From Echinometra lucunter (lineage: Eukaryota; Echinodermata; Echinoidea; Camarodonta; Echinometridae): a stretch of 64,000 nucleotides of DNA. A program made the position numbers and the translations under genes. The number at the start of each line of letters is the position of its first letter. The stretch's first letter is position 1. Location: positions 6,849,314 to 6,913,313 of the forward strand of contig CM057153.1 in assembly GCA_029962745.1 (NCBI GenBank), in the 5' to 3' direction. The notes beneath the pieces were generated by a model, which worked only from the letters and a program-made list of their open reading frames with translations, had not been told where the DNA came from and ran no database searches. This document shows positions 20,873 to 33,137 of this stretch, one piece after another.

Positions 20873-22478
20873 CTATGAGGGAGAGGAGGTGAAATGATGC
20901 AAAATGCAGAGTGCATGTGAATGTGGTATGGAAAGGAAAAATCAAATGCGTGGTGGAAACAGAAAGTTGTGAATGGTGTTTAATAAAAGCTGTAAAATTT
21001 CATATGTAAAATCCGATATGAATTCTGTAAAATGGACAATCCAAACATACTACAGTCCTGAGAAATTCCTCAAATTTCTTTTATGAATAATCCTTGAACA
21101 AATTTCTTTTATGAATAATCCTTGAACTTAACAGTAAGAAGAATGATTATAAATTGAGGAAATGCAGCTTCTATGACTAACTGACAAAACTGATCAGAAC
21201 AATTGAGAAAAGAATAATCATGTCAAAAATACAATGTCATGAGTTTAATAACCATATCCTTTATGAGAAATGAAACTTAGTTTGTAATGGGCCATTCCAC
21301 AGTAACGAATTACAAAATGTAATTCCGTTACTAACAGTTTCAGAGTTTGTGTGCCTGTTTAGTACCTTGCCTTCCTTTTTACCATTTAATACTATGAAAA
21401 TATGCCCATTCTTTCACCTAAACTCTTTCATTCCAACGATTTTCTACTTACATTCATGATATTGTTACATATAATCTTGGTAACAGAATTACCAGAAAAT
21501 GGTGCCATTTTCAAACAACAAAAATGTCTTGTAAAATCAAACATGCATTCTACCAATACTGACTGTGATAGTGGAATTCCTTTTTGTTTGAGCTTCTTTT
21601 AATTAAAGGATATGGCTATTCAGGATTATATCCGTCATGATAAGAATCTCTGAAATTGATTGGTCCAATGCGCATCATGTGATAAAATACAGTTCCCACC
21701 AGCTTCATGCAAATGAGCAAATTTGCCACGGAGGGTAACATCTGACGTCACGAGCTGTTAACAGTACTACTATTCACGGATACTATATATGGCGTATGAC
21801 ATCACACTCAAAAAGCGCACTAGATTGTAATGACATTGAATTGTGTGTGCCTATTGTTAGGCGCCAAAGCGTGATGATGATGTCATCATTTTGTTAAATT
21901 TAGATCTGACCACAAGGCTTGCAAATGAGCAAAATTTCGATTTTAGTATTCCTGTCATTATTCCGAACTTTAAATAAGGTAATTTTACTCGTTTAACTTT
22001 CATATTTAATGTAAAATGCCATTTGTTCGAAAATCGGGTCGCAGTCGGATCGTATAGTGTGTGGTGGGCTTTATAGATCTAGAATCTAGATGTAGAATCT
22101 CTGATTTTAAGAGTGCGGATTCTGTTCTTTTACTAAAGATGACGGATATAAACCAAATATATATACCGACGTGAGAAGGTCTGGTTAAACTATGGTGCCC
22201 TCAGTAACACGAATGCAACCATTTTCCAACCAGACGCTCTCACGTCCGTACATATTTGTATACTATCAACGTGAGTGTTCTTCCCATTTGGAATTGTCCC
22301 ATTCTAACTCGATCAAAATAGAAATGTGTATAATTACTGAAAGAGATATCCTTGTATGCAATCAAGAAATAAACCAAAGAAATAAATGGTTAACAAATCT
22401 GAGACACATCAGGTAGGACACACATGTCACACAGATCAAAGAAGAGAACACATAGTACATCTCTTTGACTTGATATAC
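20873..22478. other. 1.6-kb intron with hairpins and promoter-like motifs
   Basis: Contains a near-perfect palindrome at about 21301-21332 and a hairpin at 22155-22260. It also has a cluster of an ATTGG/CCAAT palindrome (about 21659), an octamer ATGCAAAT (about 21707), a CRE TGACGTCA (about 21743) and a TATATATGG (about 21784). All recur in the second copy. It may be an unrecognised transposon. Confidence 0.55.
22155..22260. repeat. Hairpin with arms of about 30 bases
   Basis: 22155-22186 and 22228-22258 are inverted repeats centred on GACGTGAGA...GTCTGGTT. The second copy (37656-37760) carries a compensating base-pair change in the stem. Confidence 0.6.
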
Positions 22479-22748
22479 CTGTAACAGTAAGGGATGCAGA
22501 TGATGATGTATCCTTTGTCTTGCAAGTGAATTCTGCAGTATCAGATACATCAGTTGCTTTGATCTTGAGGCCACGTTTCTTCCCACTGACAGTAAACTCA
22601 TATTTGTTGTCATCTGGCTTGATCTCCTCTCCATTCTTCAGCCAAGTTACCTCTGCATTTTCATCAGAGATCTCACAAGTGAAGACAGCTGGCTCGTCCT
22701 CTACTGCTTGGACAGGTTGGATTTTAGAAAGGAACTCGATGGGGGCAG
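22479..22748 (-). CDS. Ig domain 10
   Basis: 270 bases, phase 1-1, donor GTATAT, acceptor TCTAG. AAPIEFLSKIQPVQAVEDE, AVFTCEISDENAEVTWLKNGEE, KKRGLKIKATDVSDTAEF, TCKTKDTSSSASLTVT. Canonical I-set Ig with both Cys and core Trp. Confidence 0.92.
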
Positions 22749-23111
22749 CTAGATTTGAAATCAAGAAAAAGAATGTGTTGCATAATATTTTACTTTGTGT
22801 TGTTACAGGTTACAAACCATTCAACACATAAACACAGTTTAAGAAATACCCCAATTAATCTTTAGACTTGCACAGAATGAAATATTCATACTGCCTGTGA
22901 CTGCAGAGTGTCCATTTGATATGGCATTCCTCACAGAAAATTCTCCATCGCTTATTCAAGAGTTACTAGTACTACTTATTTCAGGGCTGTTTCCCTCGAG
23001 AACAGTACTACTACACAACAACCACTACCCAATAGATCTGATCATCTGTGAATGAATAAGTGAAGGCAGTTTGCATTTAATGTTATGTCCTGACAAATTT
23101 AAGTAACTTAC
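22749..23111. other. Intron, nothing recognised
   Basis: AT-rich GT-AG intron; nothing recognised. Confidence 0.6.
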
Positions 23112-23372
23112 GCTCGACAGCAAGCACAGCCTTTGTTGACTCATCTCCCACCACGCAAGTATACTCTCCTTCATCTTCTGGTATTGTCTCGAAGATTGTA
23201 AGGCGGCGCTTCTTCCCCTTGGATTCCATGAGGTACTTGGGCATCTTTGTGATCTCTTTGCCATTCTTCAACCACTTTACAGGAGCTTTCTCATTGTCCA
23301 CCTCACATTCCAAGACCACAGTGGTGTCAAGGGGTGTTGTGGTGTCCTCCAAGGGTTTGATGACGGATGGTA
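23112..23372 (-). CDS. Ig domain 9
   Basis: 261 bases, phase 1-1, donor GTAAGT, acceptor CACAG. VPSVIKPLEDTTTPLDTT, VVLECEVDNEKAPVKWLKNGKE, KKRRLTIFETIPEDEGEY, TCVVGDESTKAVLAVE. Canonical I-set Ig. The second copy has Ile for the first Thr of DTTT. Confidence 0.92.
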
Positions 23373-23598
23373 CTGTGTTGAAATAAGAAATATAAACATA
23401 ACTTCTTAATAAAAAGGTAACAGAAACTTCCTCATATTCTGACTGAATAAAAACTATAGAGAGTTCAAATGAAACCCTCAATATACACATACACAATATT
23501 GTGATTCATTTATATAATCATTACCTATGGAACTTGTGTCAGACATCTTTTGAAACAATACCACCGAGTTCCTATGATTTTTACTGAACATCATTTAC

Positions 23599-23874
23599 CT
23601 TTGACGTTGACGTTGGCTGTTGTCTGGTTGTCTCCAACCTTGCATGTGAACTCGGCATTGTCATCCTTGGCAACATCATGGATGATTAGACGTCTCTTGC
23701 GTCCATCGCTGATCACCTCATACTTTTTGCTGGCCAACTCCTCGGGTGTAATGGGCTGACCATCCTTGAGCCAGGTGGCTTCAGCTTTCGGGTGGGAGAC
23801 CTCGCACTCTAGCACGGCAGTCTCGGCAAATTCAGGAGCTGTGACTTCCGCCAGAGGCTTCTTGATCTCAGAAG
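23599..23874 (-). CDS. Ig domain 8
   Basis: 276 bases, phase 1-1, donor GTAAAT, acceptor TATAG. ASEIKKPLAEVTAPEFAET, AVLECEVSHPKAEATWLKDGQP, RKRRLIIHDVAKDDNAEF, TCKVGDNQTTANVNVK. Canonical I-set Ig, intact in both copies. Confidence 0.92.
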
Positions 23875-24426
23875 CTATAAAAGTGATGACAAACAACAAA
23901 ATAATAATGTTAAGACATCTTTAGATTTAATGGCAAGTCTTCATGAAATCAACGAATTTTTCTTAATATTCATAATTAATTTGTTTGTGCTGAATTCACT
24001 ACATAAAATACATTGTAAAGTTCATTAACAACTTCTCTAGTTCTAAAAAATTCATGTTAACTCAGGAAAGTCTAATTCTATTCGTCCACAAAACAACGGT
24101 TTATTGCATTCAGAATTTCAGGATATATCTCAATAACCCAATTTAAGAGACTCCTTTTTAAAAACTGATACAGTGATTGTCTACTGTTCTTCAAACATAG
24201 ATTTATTCTAAATTACAAACAACACATTTTTTCGATAAGAATCTGTCGTAAAAAACTTTTGTTTACTTTCTTCAAAGTAAAATGTCGAAAGGCTTATCAT
24301 AATTTACCAGTACCAATCAATTACAGAATATTTTCATATTATTAATTTTATATCAAAGTGATTGCAAGACACTTAGATGAGAATGTTTTTTGCTTCCGGG
24401 ATGTAAAAGTTCTAATTTCAAGTTAC
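23875..24426. other. Intron, nothing recognised
   Basis: Very AT-rich; nothing recognised. Confidence 0.6.
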
Positions 24427-24690
24427 CTTTGACCGTTAGTGTAGCTGAGGACTCTTTGTCACCCACCACACAGCGGAAGTTCCCTGCATCTTCTGGTCGG
24501 ACATCATGAAGAACCAACTTCCTCCTCTTTCCATCATCAATGACCTCCACCTTTGGCCCTGCAGTAATTGGCTTGTCATCCTTGTACCACTGGCAAGGGA
24601 CAAGCTGATTGGAAAGCTCACATTCGAGGACAATGGTTTCGTCGTACTCGGCGGCAGTTGAATTGTTGAGTGGTTTGACAAACTCGGTGG
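24427..24690 (-). CDS. Ig domain 7
   Basis: 264 bases, phase 1-1, donor GTAACT, acceptor TACAG. ATEFVKPLNNSTAAEYDE, IVLECELSNQLVPCQWYKDDKP, KRRKLVLHDVRPEDAGNF, RCVVGDKESSATLTVK. Canonical I-set Ig with an extra Cys before the core Trp. Confidence 0.92.
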
Positions 24691-25223
24691 CTGTAGTATG
24701 TAGTTGGCACATTGGAAGTGGGTCAAATTTTTTCGTAAGTAAATTTTGAAATTAGTGGAAGAAATGAAAATTTCATATTTAATGTGATACCAAGAGAAAT
24801 TTACTCCTGGTAAGCATGACTTTTAATATTAGGTGCCCCATTGCTTCCTAGATCTACCCACCATGGTTCAAACAGATGATCAAAGGAAATGATCTAAAGA
24901 CATCGCACTAACCTGGATAATACATGAATAGTAAGAAAAATTGTAAAACAAGCTTAACAAATCGTGGTTGCAGGGTTTGATTCAAATGAAGGGAATATGG
25001 AATGTCTACTCATGAATACTTCTACAGGATGAATTATAAAGTAAGCATATTTCAATGAAACAAAGGCCAATATTCCTTTCAGACAGTCCCTCAATGTTAT
25101 CGAGAAAATGTCAATTGCTACATTATTCTTATCAGAAAAAACTTAAAGGCCATTTTCGCAGTGCCTTCAAATTCAATACAGACCTCTCAGTCACGTGTCT
25201 GCTGGGGAAGTACAATATTCTTT

Positions 25224-25375
25224 CTAAATTCCTTAGATTGGAAATCAATCTTTAAGATTGTGGTGAGGGACCAATCCAAAATGAGATTGAAAAAAGATCG
25301 ACTTCTAAATCTATAAGATTGAGATTTTCAATCTAATTTTGGATTGGTCCCTCGTCTCAATCTAAAGAATTTAGA
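25224..25375. repeat. Foldback element of about 150 bp
   Basis: Arms around GAGGGACCAATCCAAAAT (25265-25293) pair with 25325-25353. Outer arms CTAAATTCCTTAGATT and AATCTAAAGAATTTAG extend the stem. The second copy is at 40727-40877. MITE-like. Confidence 0.6.
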
Positions 25376-26702
25376 GAGTTCTATTTATTGTAAAGCAATA
25401 GTCAGAATGGAGACTTACATTTTGTGTGGTTATATTAAAATAGCTAGAGATGTTTGTACTACCTAACAAAGTTATAATGAATCCACTATTAAATTCCAAT
25501 AACAGGTGAATGTAACAGTTTCTTGCTAGGCAGGTACGTAAAACTGTGACCGTATAAAACATTTGTCTGAAGACCTGTTTACTCATACATTTTATGCATA
25601 TTTCTCTCTGGATCTCCTGGTTATGTCTACATTGTTCAGCTGCTTGCATTATCGCAGCTCAATTAGATGGAAATCACTTTGCATGAATTGATTGTTACTT
25701 GTTCGGGGAGGCATCTGACCATGCCATGAAGTTGTTTAGAAAAGTATGCATGAACTTAGTAAACAGGTCTATTGAATGTTCGAATTATTGGGCATACCCT
25801 GTTCTTGTCAAAAGGGAAACAATCGCATACATTTTCTAACAGCAGGAAAACTCAAAACATCATGCATACATGCAACCGAAATATCAAACAGGGATGACCT
25901 GCAAGAATTAAAACAGTATAAGGATTTAAATTTTCAGAAGAAAAATCAACGTAAGACAAAATAAAATCTACCCCCCCCCCCAAATCATGCTATTTTGATG
26001 AATTTTGATAAAAGCTTTCATAGGTCATATTATTGATGTTCGTGTATTTCAACAAAATTCCTCTTTGTAATATAAGAAAAATACTTGTAAACCCTGAATG
26101 AAAGAAATTCGGGCTTGACAGCAAAATTATCATATTGGTTAAAAAGTCATGGTTAAACCAAATTCATGCAGTGTGAATGCTAAAAGATCCCTGTGTAAAT
26201 GGAGAGACCTATTCTAATTTCCAGACACATATATGGACATGATGGACTGAGTTGTTAACGTATTCAAGGATCAAAAGAAGGACAGCTTAAATAGAATATT
26301 TTAAAAATAAAATGACTGGATGAATGTGTCAGATTGACATATTTTTGTTCATTTCTTTAAGTGAGAGTCGAGTTTTCATTTAAAGGTAAGAGGGTACAAA
26401 ACCAAACTAAATTGATATCTCATACCATTTTTGTCAAATCATATATCATCAACTGGAAATCGCCCTTCCAAACAGGGTCCGCCCACAACAGACTCACATT
26501 GAAAACGTACCTCCAGTTTGTGATTATTAGGTTTAGTGAAGGCCACACATCATGCATTATTTTTCTCAAGATTTTGAAATCGATTATTGGAATATCCAAA
26601 ATCAAATGCCCCTCCAAAGTTTCTGAACGGCTAACCAAATATTAGCAGGTATATTACAGGAATGTTAGTCGTGTACTTCACATGGTTTTGAACTTTATTT
26701 CC

Positions 26703-26753
26703 CATTGCTTCCTGTACAGTAATGCAATGCTCACGTAGCTCCAGGAAGCAATG
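26703..26753. repeat. Perfect 12-base hairpin arms
   Basis: CATTGCTTCCTG (26703-26714) and CAGGAAGCAATG (26742-26753) flank a 27-base loop. A related CCATTGCTTCCT lies at about 24838 in the same intron. Confidence 0.55.
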
Positions 26754-26979
26754 AGTTAAAGGACTGCCTCTGTCCAGTTGACCCTCTGCACGTGCGTTTA
26801 CGTGACAAAAATTAGTCCATGCAGAAGTGTTATATTAGTGCGAGTTTGTAGGTAGAATCTTTAGATAAAACATTTTACAAATAAAAGGCCCACATATTAG
26901 AGAAAAAAGAGTGTGGTATGCAATGGAGTGTGCCAGCTGTCTAGTTAGAGTAGAGTACAAAAGTAGCCTTGATATCCAC

Positions 26980-27237
26980 CTTGAACTTTGAGGTCAGCCG
27001 TTTGGGTCTTATCGCCGATCTTAATGGAGTACCGGCCACTGTCTTCAGGGGCGGTATCTTGGATTGTAAGAGATAGACGGCGACCATCACGCTTCACCTG
27101 GAACTTGTCATCTGGGGTGATCTTCTCGCCATCCTTCATCCAAATAATTTCTTCGTCTTTGACATCAGTGGATACGTCACATTCGAATTTGGCAGGAATT
27201 TTCTCTGGCACTTTGGCGTCGGTCATAGGAGTTAAAA
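26980..27237 (-). CDS. Ig domain 6 (first of the eight-Ig run)
   Basis: 258 bases, phase 1-1, donor GTGGAT (weak), acceptor AACAG. VLTPMTDAKVPEKIPAK, FECDVSTDVKDEEIIWMKDGEK, RRLSLTIQDTAPEDSGRY, SIKIGDKTQTADLKVQ. I-set Ig; the second core Cys is replaced (YSIKIG). Confidence 0.9.
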
Positions 27238-28512
27238 CTGTTTAAAAACCAACAAAAGTTAAATAAGAGAATGCGTCTTACCTTCTTGTGTGACATTCTC
27301 AATCTCATTAAGAGGTTACCAGGAGAAATCATAGCATTCAGGGAACATGGTTGACAGTCTTCATCTTTCTCATTCATTTTATATACAAGCAAATGGATAA
27401 AACGTATAGAAAATGATAAACAATTAAGCTGATATAACTCTAAACTTAAATTCCCCGCGCCCTAATTAAAAAAAAAATAATTAGCACTAATAATCAACAT
27501 TCATATGTAATGCAAACATTAAGTGAAATTGAGAAATATATTAACAAATTCAGTACAAAAAATTATATACTACCAATAATCATTCCAATGCAATTTTCTA
27601 TTTCGGATGATTTTTTTTTGTCAGAAAGAATAATAATAATAAAAAAACCCCCCAGGCAATTAGTATACTTACGATAATTCATCGTGACGAAATGAAATAG
27701 AAAAAATGTAATTTCTTTCCATCGAAAAACAACACATTTTGATGTATGGCTGTAAATATCTAGGCCTACTTGATGGAAGGAACTAACTAAACAAACTAAA
27801 AACCTATGCAACAACATTCCAATAACCAACAATGAAATGAGGTAGAACTAATGCTAAATACAGACAAATTTGTTGAGATGAATTACGAATAGAATAACGT
27901 TGTGAATGAACATTTACAAAAAAAAGTAATTCACAGTTTGTGACTGCCACCTTACTCCGTTATTATGATAGACGAAAAAAATTACAATATGAGATACAAA
28001 AAGTGCCACAAAAAGACTCAGTTCGGTTATTCATTAATTCACGAATGTCTAAGTAATGGAATACTCGTGTACAATAGGTCACCTTCAAGAACAGCATCAC
28101 GTACATGAAAATAGAATGAGTTAGCAGAAATGAAAGGCTACAGCATGTACATTAAATACACTGCAAACACGGTAGACTGAATTAATATAAATAACTCTGA
28201 AATAATGTTATGTAAAATTACTGACATTGGAACAGACTGTATGAAATCAACGGAAATTTAGTTGATACTTCAAGGTGAACAATACAGGGAAGGGGGAAAA
28301 CAGCCTAGCAATATCGAAATGAAACTGAATTGCTGAGTGCATTGATGGACAGAGTGCTAAACAATACGATAAGTAAGATGTAGGCAAAAAGTCTGTTCTA
28401 ATATAATGAGATAACTTCAGCAATGTAATAATGATTAAGTTAAATCAGTTCATATCATGGAATATGACACAGTAATTGCTGCAATGATTAAAACACATGA
28501 AATCGATGGTAC
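27238..28512. other. 1.3-kb intron, nothing recognised
   Basis: Strongly AT-rich with short homopolymers; no repeat, element or RNA gene recognised. Confidence 0.6.
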
Positions 28513-28809
28513 CTGCTCCTTCAGCCACCAATGTTTCCAAATCAGCCTTTTCTTGTGAAATCTGACAATCCATTTCAGCACTTGCTTCAACCTTTGGCTC
28601 AGCTATGGGAAGGACAACCACTTCTTTGACCTCTTCCGGTTCAGTCTTCATCGGTTCCTCTGCCTCCTTTCTAGGTTCAGCAAACAGCACCTCTCCCTGC
28701 ATCTCGGTTACACTGCCAGGTTCTTCCGCAGGTGCTACTGTGGTATCACCAGACATCTTGGAAGCCAGGTCCAATAAGGTTTTGAACATCTCAGCCTGTG
28801 CCATTCGCT
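28513..28809 (-). CDS. Acidic linker exon between DFRxxL region and Ig run
   Basis: 297 bases, phase 1-1, donor GTACCA, acceptor ACTAG. Begins ERMAQAEMFKTLLDLASKM, a likely amphipathic helix. It continues as an acidic, low-complexity stretch rich in E, P, V and A (EAEEPMKTEPEEVKEVV, then LETLVAEGA). No domain recognised. The second copy differs at four residues (for example G/D, A/T, G/E and C/R), an allelic level of change. Confidence 0.8.
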
Positions 28810-29005
28810 CTAGTGAGCGAAAAATTGTTTTTAAAGTTTTTACAGTGCCATTCATCTCAAGAAGGCATCATTTTTTTCCCCAGGGGTTGATGAAAGGTCC
28901 GGAGGTGAATGCTCATGATGTGACAGAGATGAAAAAGCGTGTGCCGAGAATGGAAAGAAGTGCGAGACACAAATAGTGCAATGGAGGAAGCGAGAAGCTA
29001 CTCAC

Positions 29006-29083
29006 CTCGATCTGAAGTTAACCCAAATTTGATGAATGGCTCAGGTAGGTTGTTCAAGTGCGAGGGATGGGCGAAGGTAATTA
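29006..29083 (-). CDS. Candidate 26-residue mini-exon
   Basis: 78 bases between acceptor ATCCAG and a strong donor GAG|GTGAGT, phase 1-1. Encodes VITFAHPSHLNNLPEP then FIKFGLTSDR. It joins in frame to the linker exons on both sides, and both copies keep it identical. No domain recognised; the short length leaves some doubt. Confidence 0.55.
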
Positions 29084-29587
29084 CTGGATAAAGTCTACCA
29101 CAGTCGTGGTCATGACTCGGACGGTCACACAGTGGGTGTCATTAATGTCAAGTAAAAGTTAATCTACACTTCAAGGTATGGATATGTAACACGAGTTAAT
29201 ATATGTACAAGGACATAGACATGAACTACAGCAATCATTATTTAATATCATCTTTCCGAAATGTCAGGAGCCAAAATAATTTCCTTTCACACAGTTTTGA
29301 AAATTCCCTGTTTACTGTATTACCTCTGATCGAAATGGTAAACGAACCTTTTGAAATGTTAAATCGTTTTCAGTTCTCGTCTTTCAAGGATAAATTTATG
29401 TTGTACATTCAGTTTGGCAATATATTAACGATAAATCATCTATTCATTTTGTGTAAATACAAATTTTGCAAAAGGTTTTGATATGTTTGAGAACGAGAAA
29501 ATACACAAATGATTAAAAACTCTTACAAATATACTTGTGACGGGCATGGAAAGGGGATGAAAAAGAAATGAAAATGAACACGATACT

Positions 29588-30087
29588 NNNNNNNNNNNNN
29601 NNNNNNNNNNNNNNNNNNNNNNNNNNNNNNNNNNNNNNNNNNNNNNNNNNNNNNNNNNNNNNNNNNNNNNNNNNNNNNNNNNNNNNNNNNNNNNNNNNNN
29701 NNNNNNNNNNNNNNNNNNNNNNNNNNNNNNNNNNNNNNNNNNNNNNNNNNNNNNNNNNNNNNNNNNNNNNNNNNNNNNNNNNNNNNNNNNNNNNNNNNNN
29801 NNNNNNNNNNNNNNNNNNNNNNNNNNNNNNNNNNNNNNNNNNNNNNNNNNNNNNNNNNNNNNNNNNNNNNNNNNNNNNNNNNNNNNNNNNNNNNNNNNNN
29901 NNNNNNNNNNNNNNNNNNNNNNNNNNNNNNNNNNNNNNNNNNNNNNNNNNNNNNNNNNNNNNNNNNNNNNNNNNNNNNNNNNNNNNNNNNNNNNNNNNNN
30001 NNNNNNNNNNNNNNNNNNNNNNNNNNNNNNNNNNNNNNNNNNNNNNNNNNNNNNNNNNNNNNNNNNNNNNNNNNNNNNNNNNNNNNN
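29588..30087. other. 500-N assembly gap at the junction of the duplicated copies
   Basis: Exactly 500 N. The left side is the end of copy 1 and the right side is the start of copy 2, inside an Fn3 exon. The gap joins two overlapping contig ends rather than adjacent sequence. Confidence 0.95.
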
Positions 30088-30299
30088 TTACCTTCATGGA
30101 GGTCAGAGATGGTCAGCGTCAGCTCAGTTACGAGATCTTGTGTTGCATTTCGTCCAACGCCCTCTGGCCACCTCGCACTTCTCAACAATGTAGCCGGTAA
30201 CTGGAGAACCACCATCATTTTCTGGAGGTGTCCAGGTCACTGTGATCGTGGTCTTGTTGATGTTTTCAGTGGTAGGCTTAGAAGGTGGACCTGGTACAT
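30088..30299 (-). CDS. Copy 2 of Fn3 domain 6, cut by gap and frameshifted
   Basis: Matches 14617-14827. The exon begins inside the domain at the gap edge. One extra base near 30139 breaks the frame in the CNKDLVTEL segment. Confidence 0.8.
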
Positions 30300-30444
30300 C
30301 TATGTGAAAAAAAGAAACATAAAAAAACAATGATATTACATTCTTCTTTATATAATCAAAATCTAAACCTCTGCATATTACACTAGAAAGATATGATACA
30401 GTTTTGATTCCTTACGTTCGAATAAATTAAAAACAAGTTCTTAC

Positions 30445-30755
30445 CATATGGAGCCTTGCCAACTTAGTGTCGGAGGTTTCAGTTCACTGAAAGGGCCAGT
30501 CCCTGCCAAATTGATGGCTGCATCCTGAACTGATATTCCTTCTTCTCGATCAAGCCTGTCACACAGTAGTTGTCGTCTCTTTGACAACAGTTTTGATGGC
30601 CTTGTCCATTTTCCATTCTTCCAGTCTTCTCCTCTTCTCAATGGTGTAGCCAGTAATCGGGCTGCCACCATCAGATTCTGGTACAGACCATGTAAGCTCC
30701 ATCTCAGTCTTATCCACAGAGGTGATGTCTGGCTTTCCAGGAGCAGTGGGAACGT
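30445..30755 (-). CDS. Copy 2 of Fn3 domain 5, multiple indels
   Basis: 311 bases against 300 in copy 1. DVPTAPGKPDITSVDKTE and LTWSVPESDGG are readable, then the frame changes several times. Not translatable as it stands. Confidence 0.78.
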
Positions 30756-31074
30756 CTATGAGGTAAAGGAAAATCATGATGTGAAACTACATTTCGGTTT
30801 TAATTTCAATGTACATAGTATGAAACCAATGCTGCTCAAAAAGTGTCTAAGTGGACATTCTGTCCATACCTGCTACATTTTGTCAGGAACTTCAGGAACA
30901 GTATTAAGATATAAGGCTAAAAATTTCTAAAGTACCCAGATTTTACACAGATTTGATTCAATATTTCTTCCTAAATTATAAATAAAAATCTAAACCACAA
31001 CAAAAACTGTTATCAATAATGATGCCAAATATGGTTTGATTACTTCTCATTTCATTTGCATTCATGGAACTCAC

Positions 31075-31377
31075 CAAATGGCAACTTGGCCTTCTGCAGA
31101 TCAGAGGGTTCACTTGCTGGTCCAGGACCTGCCAAGTTCTCAGCAATGACTCTGAACTGATACTCAGAACCCTCAGTAAGACCAGTCACTGTAAGCGTAG
31201 TCTCAGTAACTGTCTCCTTTGTAACACGGACCCATCTAGATGAAGTCTTCTCTTTTCGTTCTACCACATACCCTGTGACTGGACTACCACCGTCTGATTC
31301 TGGAGGGGTCCAGGTGATGGTTATCTTGGTAACGTTGTACTCGGTAACTTGTGGCTTACCTGGGGCTCCAGGGGCAT
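31075..31377 (-). CDS. Copy 2 of Fn3 domain 4, intact
   Basis: 303 bases, open, differing from 15593-15895 by few bases. It is the one intact Fn3 exon in the error-rich part of copy 2. Confidence 0.88.
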
Positions 31378-31643
31378 CTACCATTGATAACAAAATGACA
31401 AAATTGATCAATTTGTTTGCAGAAAGCTTACTGAATTAAAAAAAGAATATGTTTGTAATATCGTGAGATTCTTGTTAATTTTGGGAATGATCAAGCATGC
31501 ATCTTTACTTATTAAGAAAAAAAATATCTTTCACAAATGGTATGTGACTTTCAAATCCATACAGAGTTTATTGCTCAATGACTTTGATTCATATCATTGT
31601 GTGATTTCATTAGGAAATCTAATTGTCTGATTTCCTAGCTTAC

Positions 31644-31951
31644 CAATGGAAGTTTGGCAGTGAAGGTGTCAGAAGATGGACTTGGTTTTCCAACCCCAGC
31701 TGGCATTCTCTGCAGACACCCTGACTGATACTGGTGGCACCATCGGTAAGCTCAGTGACAGTAAAGGGTCACTCTGTGACCTTATCACGGTTTGCATCTG
31801 ACCCAGCGACCTCTGGAAACATCACAGCGTTCTATGACATAGCTAGTGACAGGAGAGCCACCGTCATCCTCGGGCGGGGTCCAGGATACTGTGATGGTAG
31901 TCTTGTTGATATCTTCACAGGTTGGTTTAGCAGGAAGGTCCTGGTACAAAT
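31644..31951 (-). CDS. Copy 2 of Fn3 domain 3, multiple indels
   Basis: 308 bases against 303. Several one-base differences (for example ACCAATGG for ACCAAATGG at the donor edge) destroy the frame. Confidence 0.75.
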
Positions 31952-32329
31952 CTACAGAAAAGAGGTCAGAGAGTATGAAATATGAAAAATGCTTGCAGAA
32001 TAGGAAAGTCTTAACAAATTTTCAGTATTCAAAAATTTCCTTATTAATTATATCTTCCTTTGCAGTTATGATCTGATAGAAAACATTCTTCCTATCATGC
32101 CAAGATCTATAAGTATGTTTTGATTTTATTGGTTGTGTCAGACTATTTTGATATATTCATTTGTTTTTTTTTTCTTATACTTTGGTGTGGGGTCTGTGGA
32201 TCAGCTATATCTCTATTCTAATACTTTTTTTGATGACATGTATTTCTTGTTGGGGCAACTTGAGCATTAAACACATACATGTAGAAAAAGGATGGACTGT
32301 CAAACTGATTGTCATCGTTATTTTCTTAC

Positions 32330-32635
32330 CATAAGGAGCCTTGGCCTTAGTCGAGGTTGACGGCTCACTTGGTTTGCTTGTACCAGCCTTGTTGATGGCA
32401 AACACCCTGAACTCATAGTTTGTTCCCTCAATCAGGTCCTTGACACGGAAAGTCAGCTCAGTGACGGGTTCCTCTGTGATCTTCACCCATCGTGTCTTGT
32501 CAGCTTCTTTCCTCTCAATTATGTAGCCAGTGATCTCACTACCTCCATTGAAGTCAGGTGGTGTCCAGGTCAAAGTCATCTCTGTCTGGATGACAATCCG
32601 ATTGTTTCTGGTTTGCCTGGAGCATGGGGTAACGT
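32330..32635 (-). CDS. Copy 2 of Fn3 domain 2, frameshifted at its N-terminus
   Basis: Three extra bases at 32592-32635 disturb the first residues; from LTWTPPDFNGG on it matches 16841-17143 and stays open. Confidence 0.82.
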
Positions 32636-33137
32636 CTGAATAAAAAATGGTGTAGAGATAGGTTTTACAATTAAAGCAAATGATCTTAAATTTAAAAGTG
32701 TACCAATTACCAAAGACAATTTGCTTTGTACATTTAAGGGTTTGTATGTTACTTTACTTCACTGAAAAAAAAATCAGCTTTAAATTATACTTACATAAAA
32801 GATATTGCAAGTTCAAATATACTCTCAAATAACATGAAAGTGACTGGTACCCATAAGTGGACTATATGTGTGTGTGTGCAAGAATTGGGCATTTGTGGAA
32901 TAAACTGCAGATTGATTGCAAGTGTTGTGCTCTCTAATGTTTATCCTTTATTTCTTTAAACTCCTTACCTTCCTATCCTTAGAATGCTGGTTTGTTTTTT
33001 TGTTTTTTTTTTGGGGGGGAGGGAGAGAGGGGAGGGTTTTCTATAAATACCAGCTGTATAAAGAGTTAACTGTTCAGGTGACTGGTAAAGTTCAAAACAA
33101 AATGTTACTAGATTATACAGGTGTAATTCATTCTTAC

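Larger units (their letters stand above)
24691..26979. other. 2.3-kb intron with two hairpin elements
   Basis: Contains the hairpins at 25224-25375 and 26703-26753 and a C11 run near 25971 that is C6 in the second copy. No coding sequence or RNA gene is recognised. Confidence 0.6.
14617..29587. repeat. 15-kb duplication, copy 1 (end of left contig)
   Basis: Colinear with 30088-45103 through exons and introns, with small indels and substitutions of allelic type (different CA, TA and C run lengths). Copy 1 stops exactly at the N gap and copy 2 starts exactly after it. Exons in this copy are all open and should be preferred for Fn3 domains 1-6. Confidence 0.93.
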
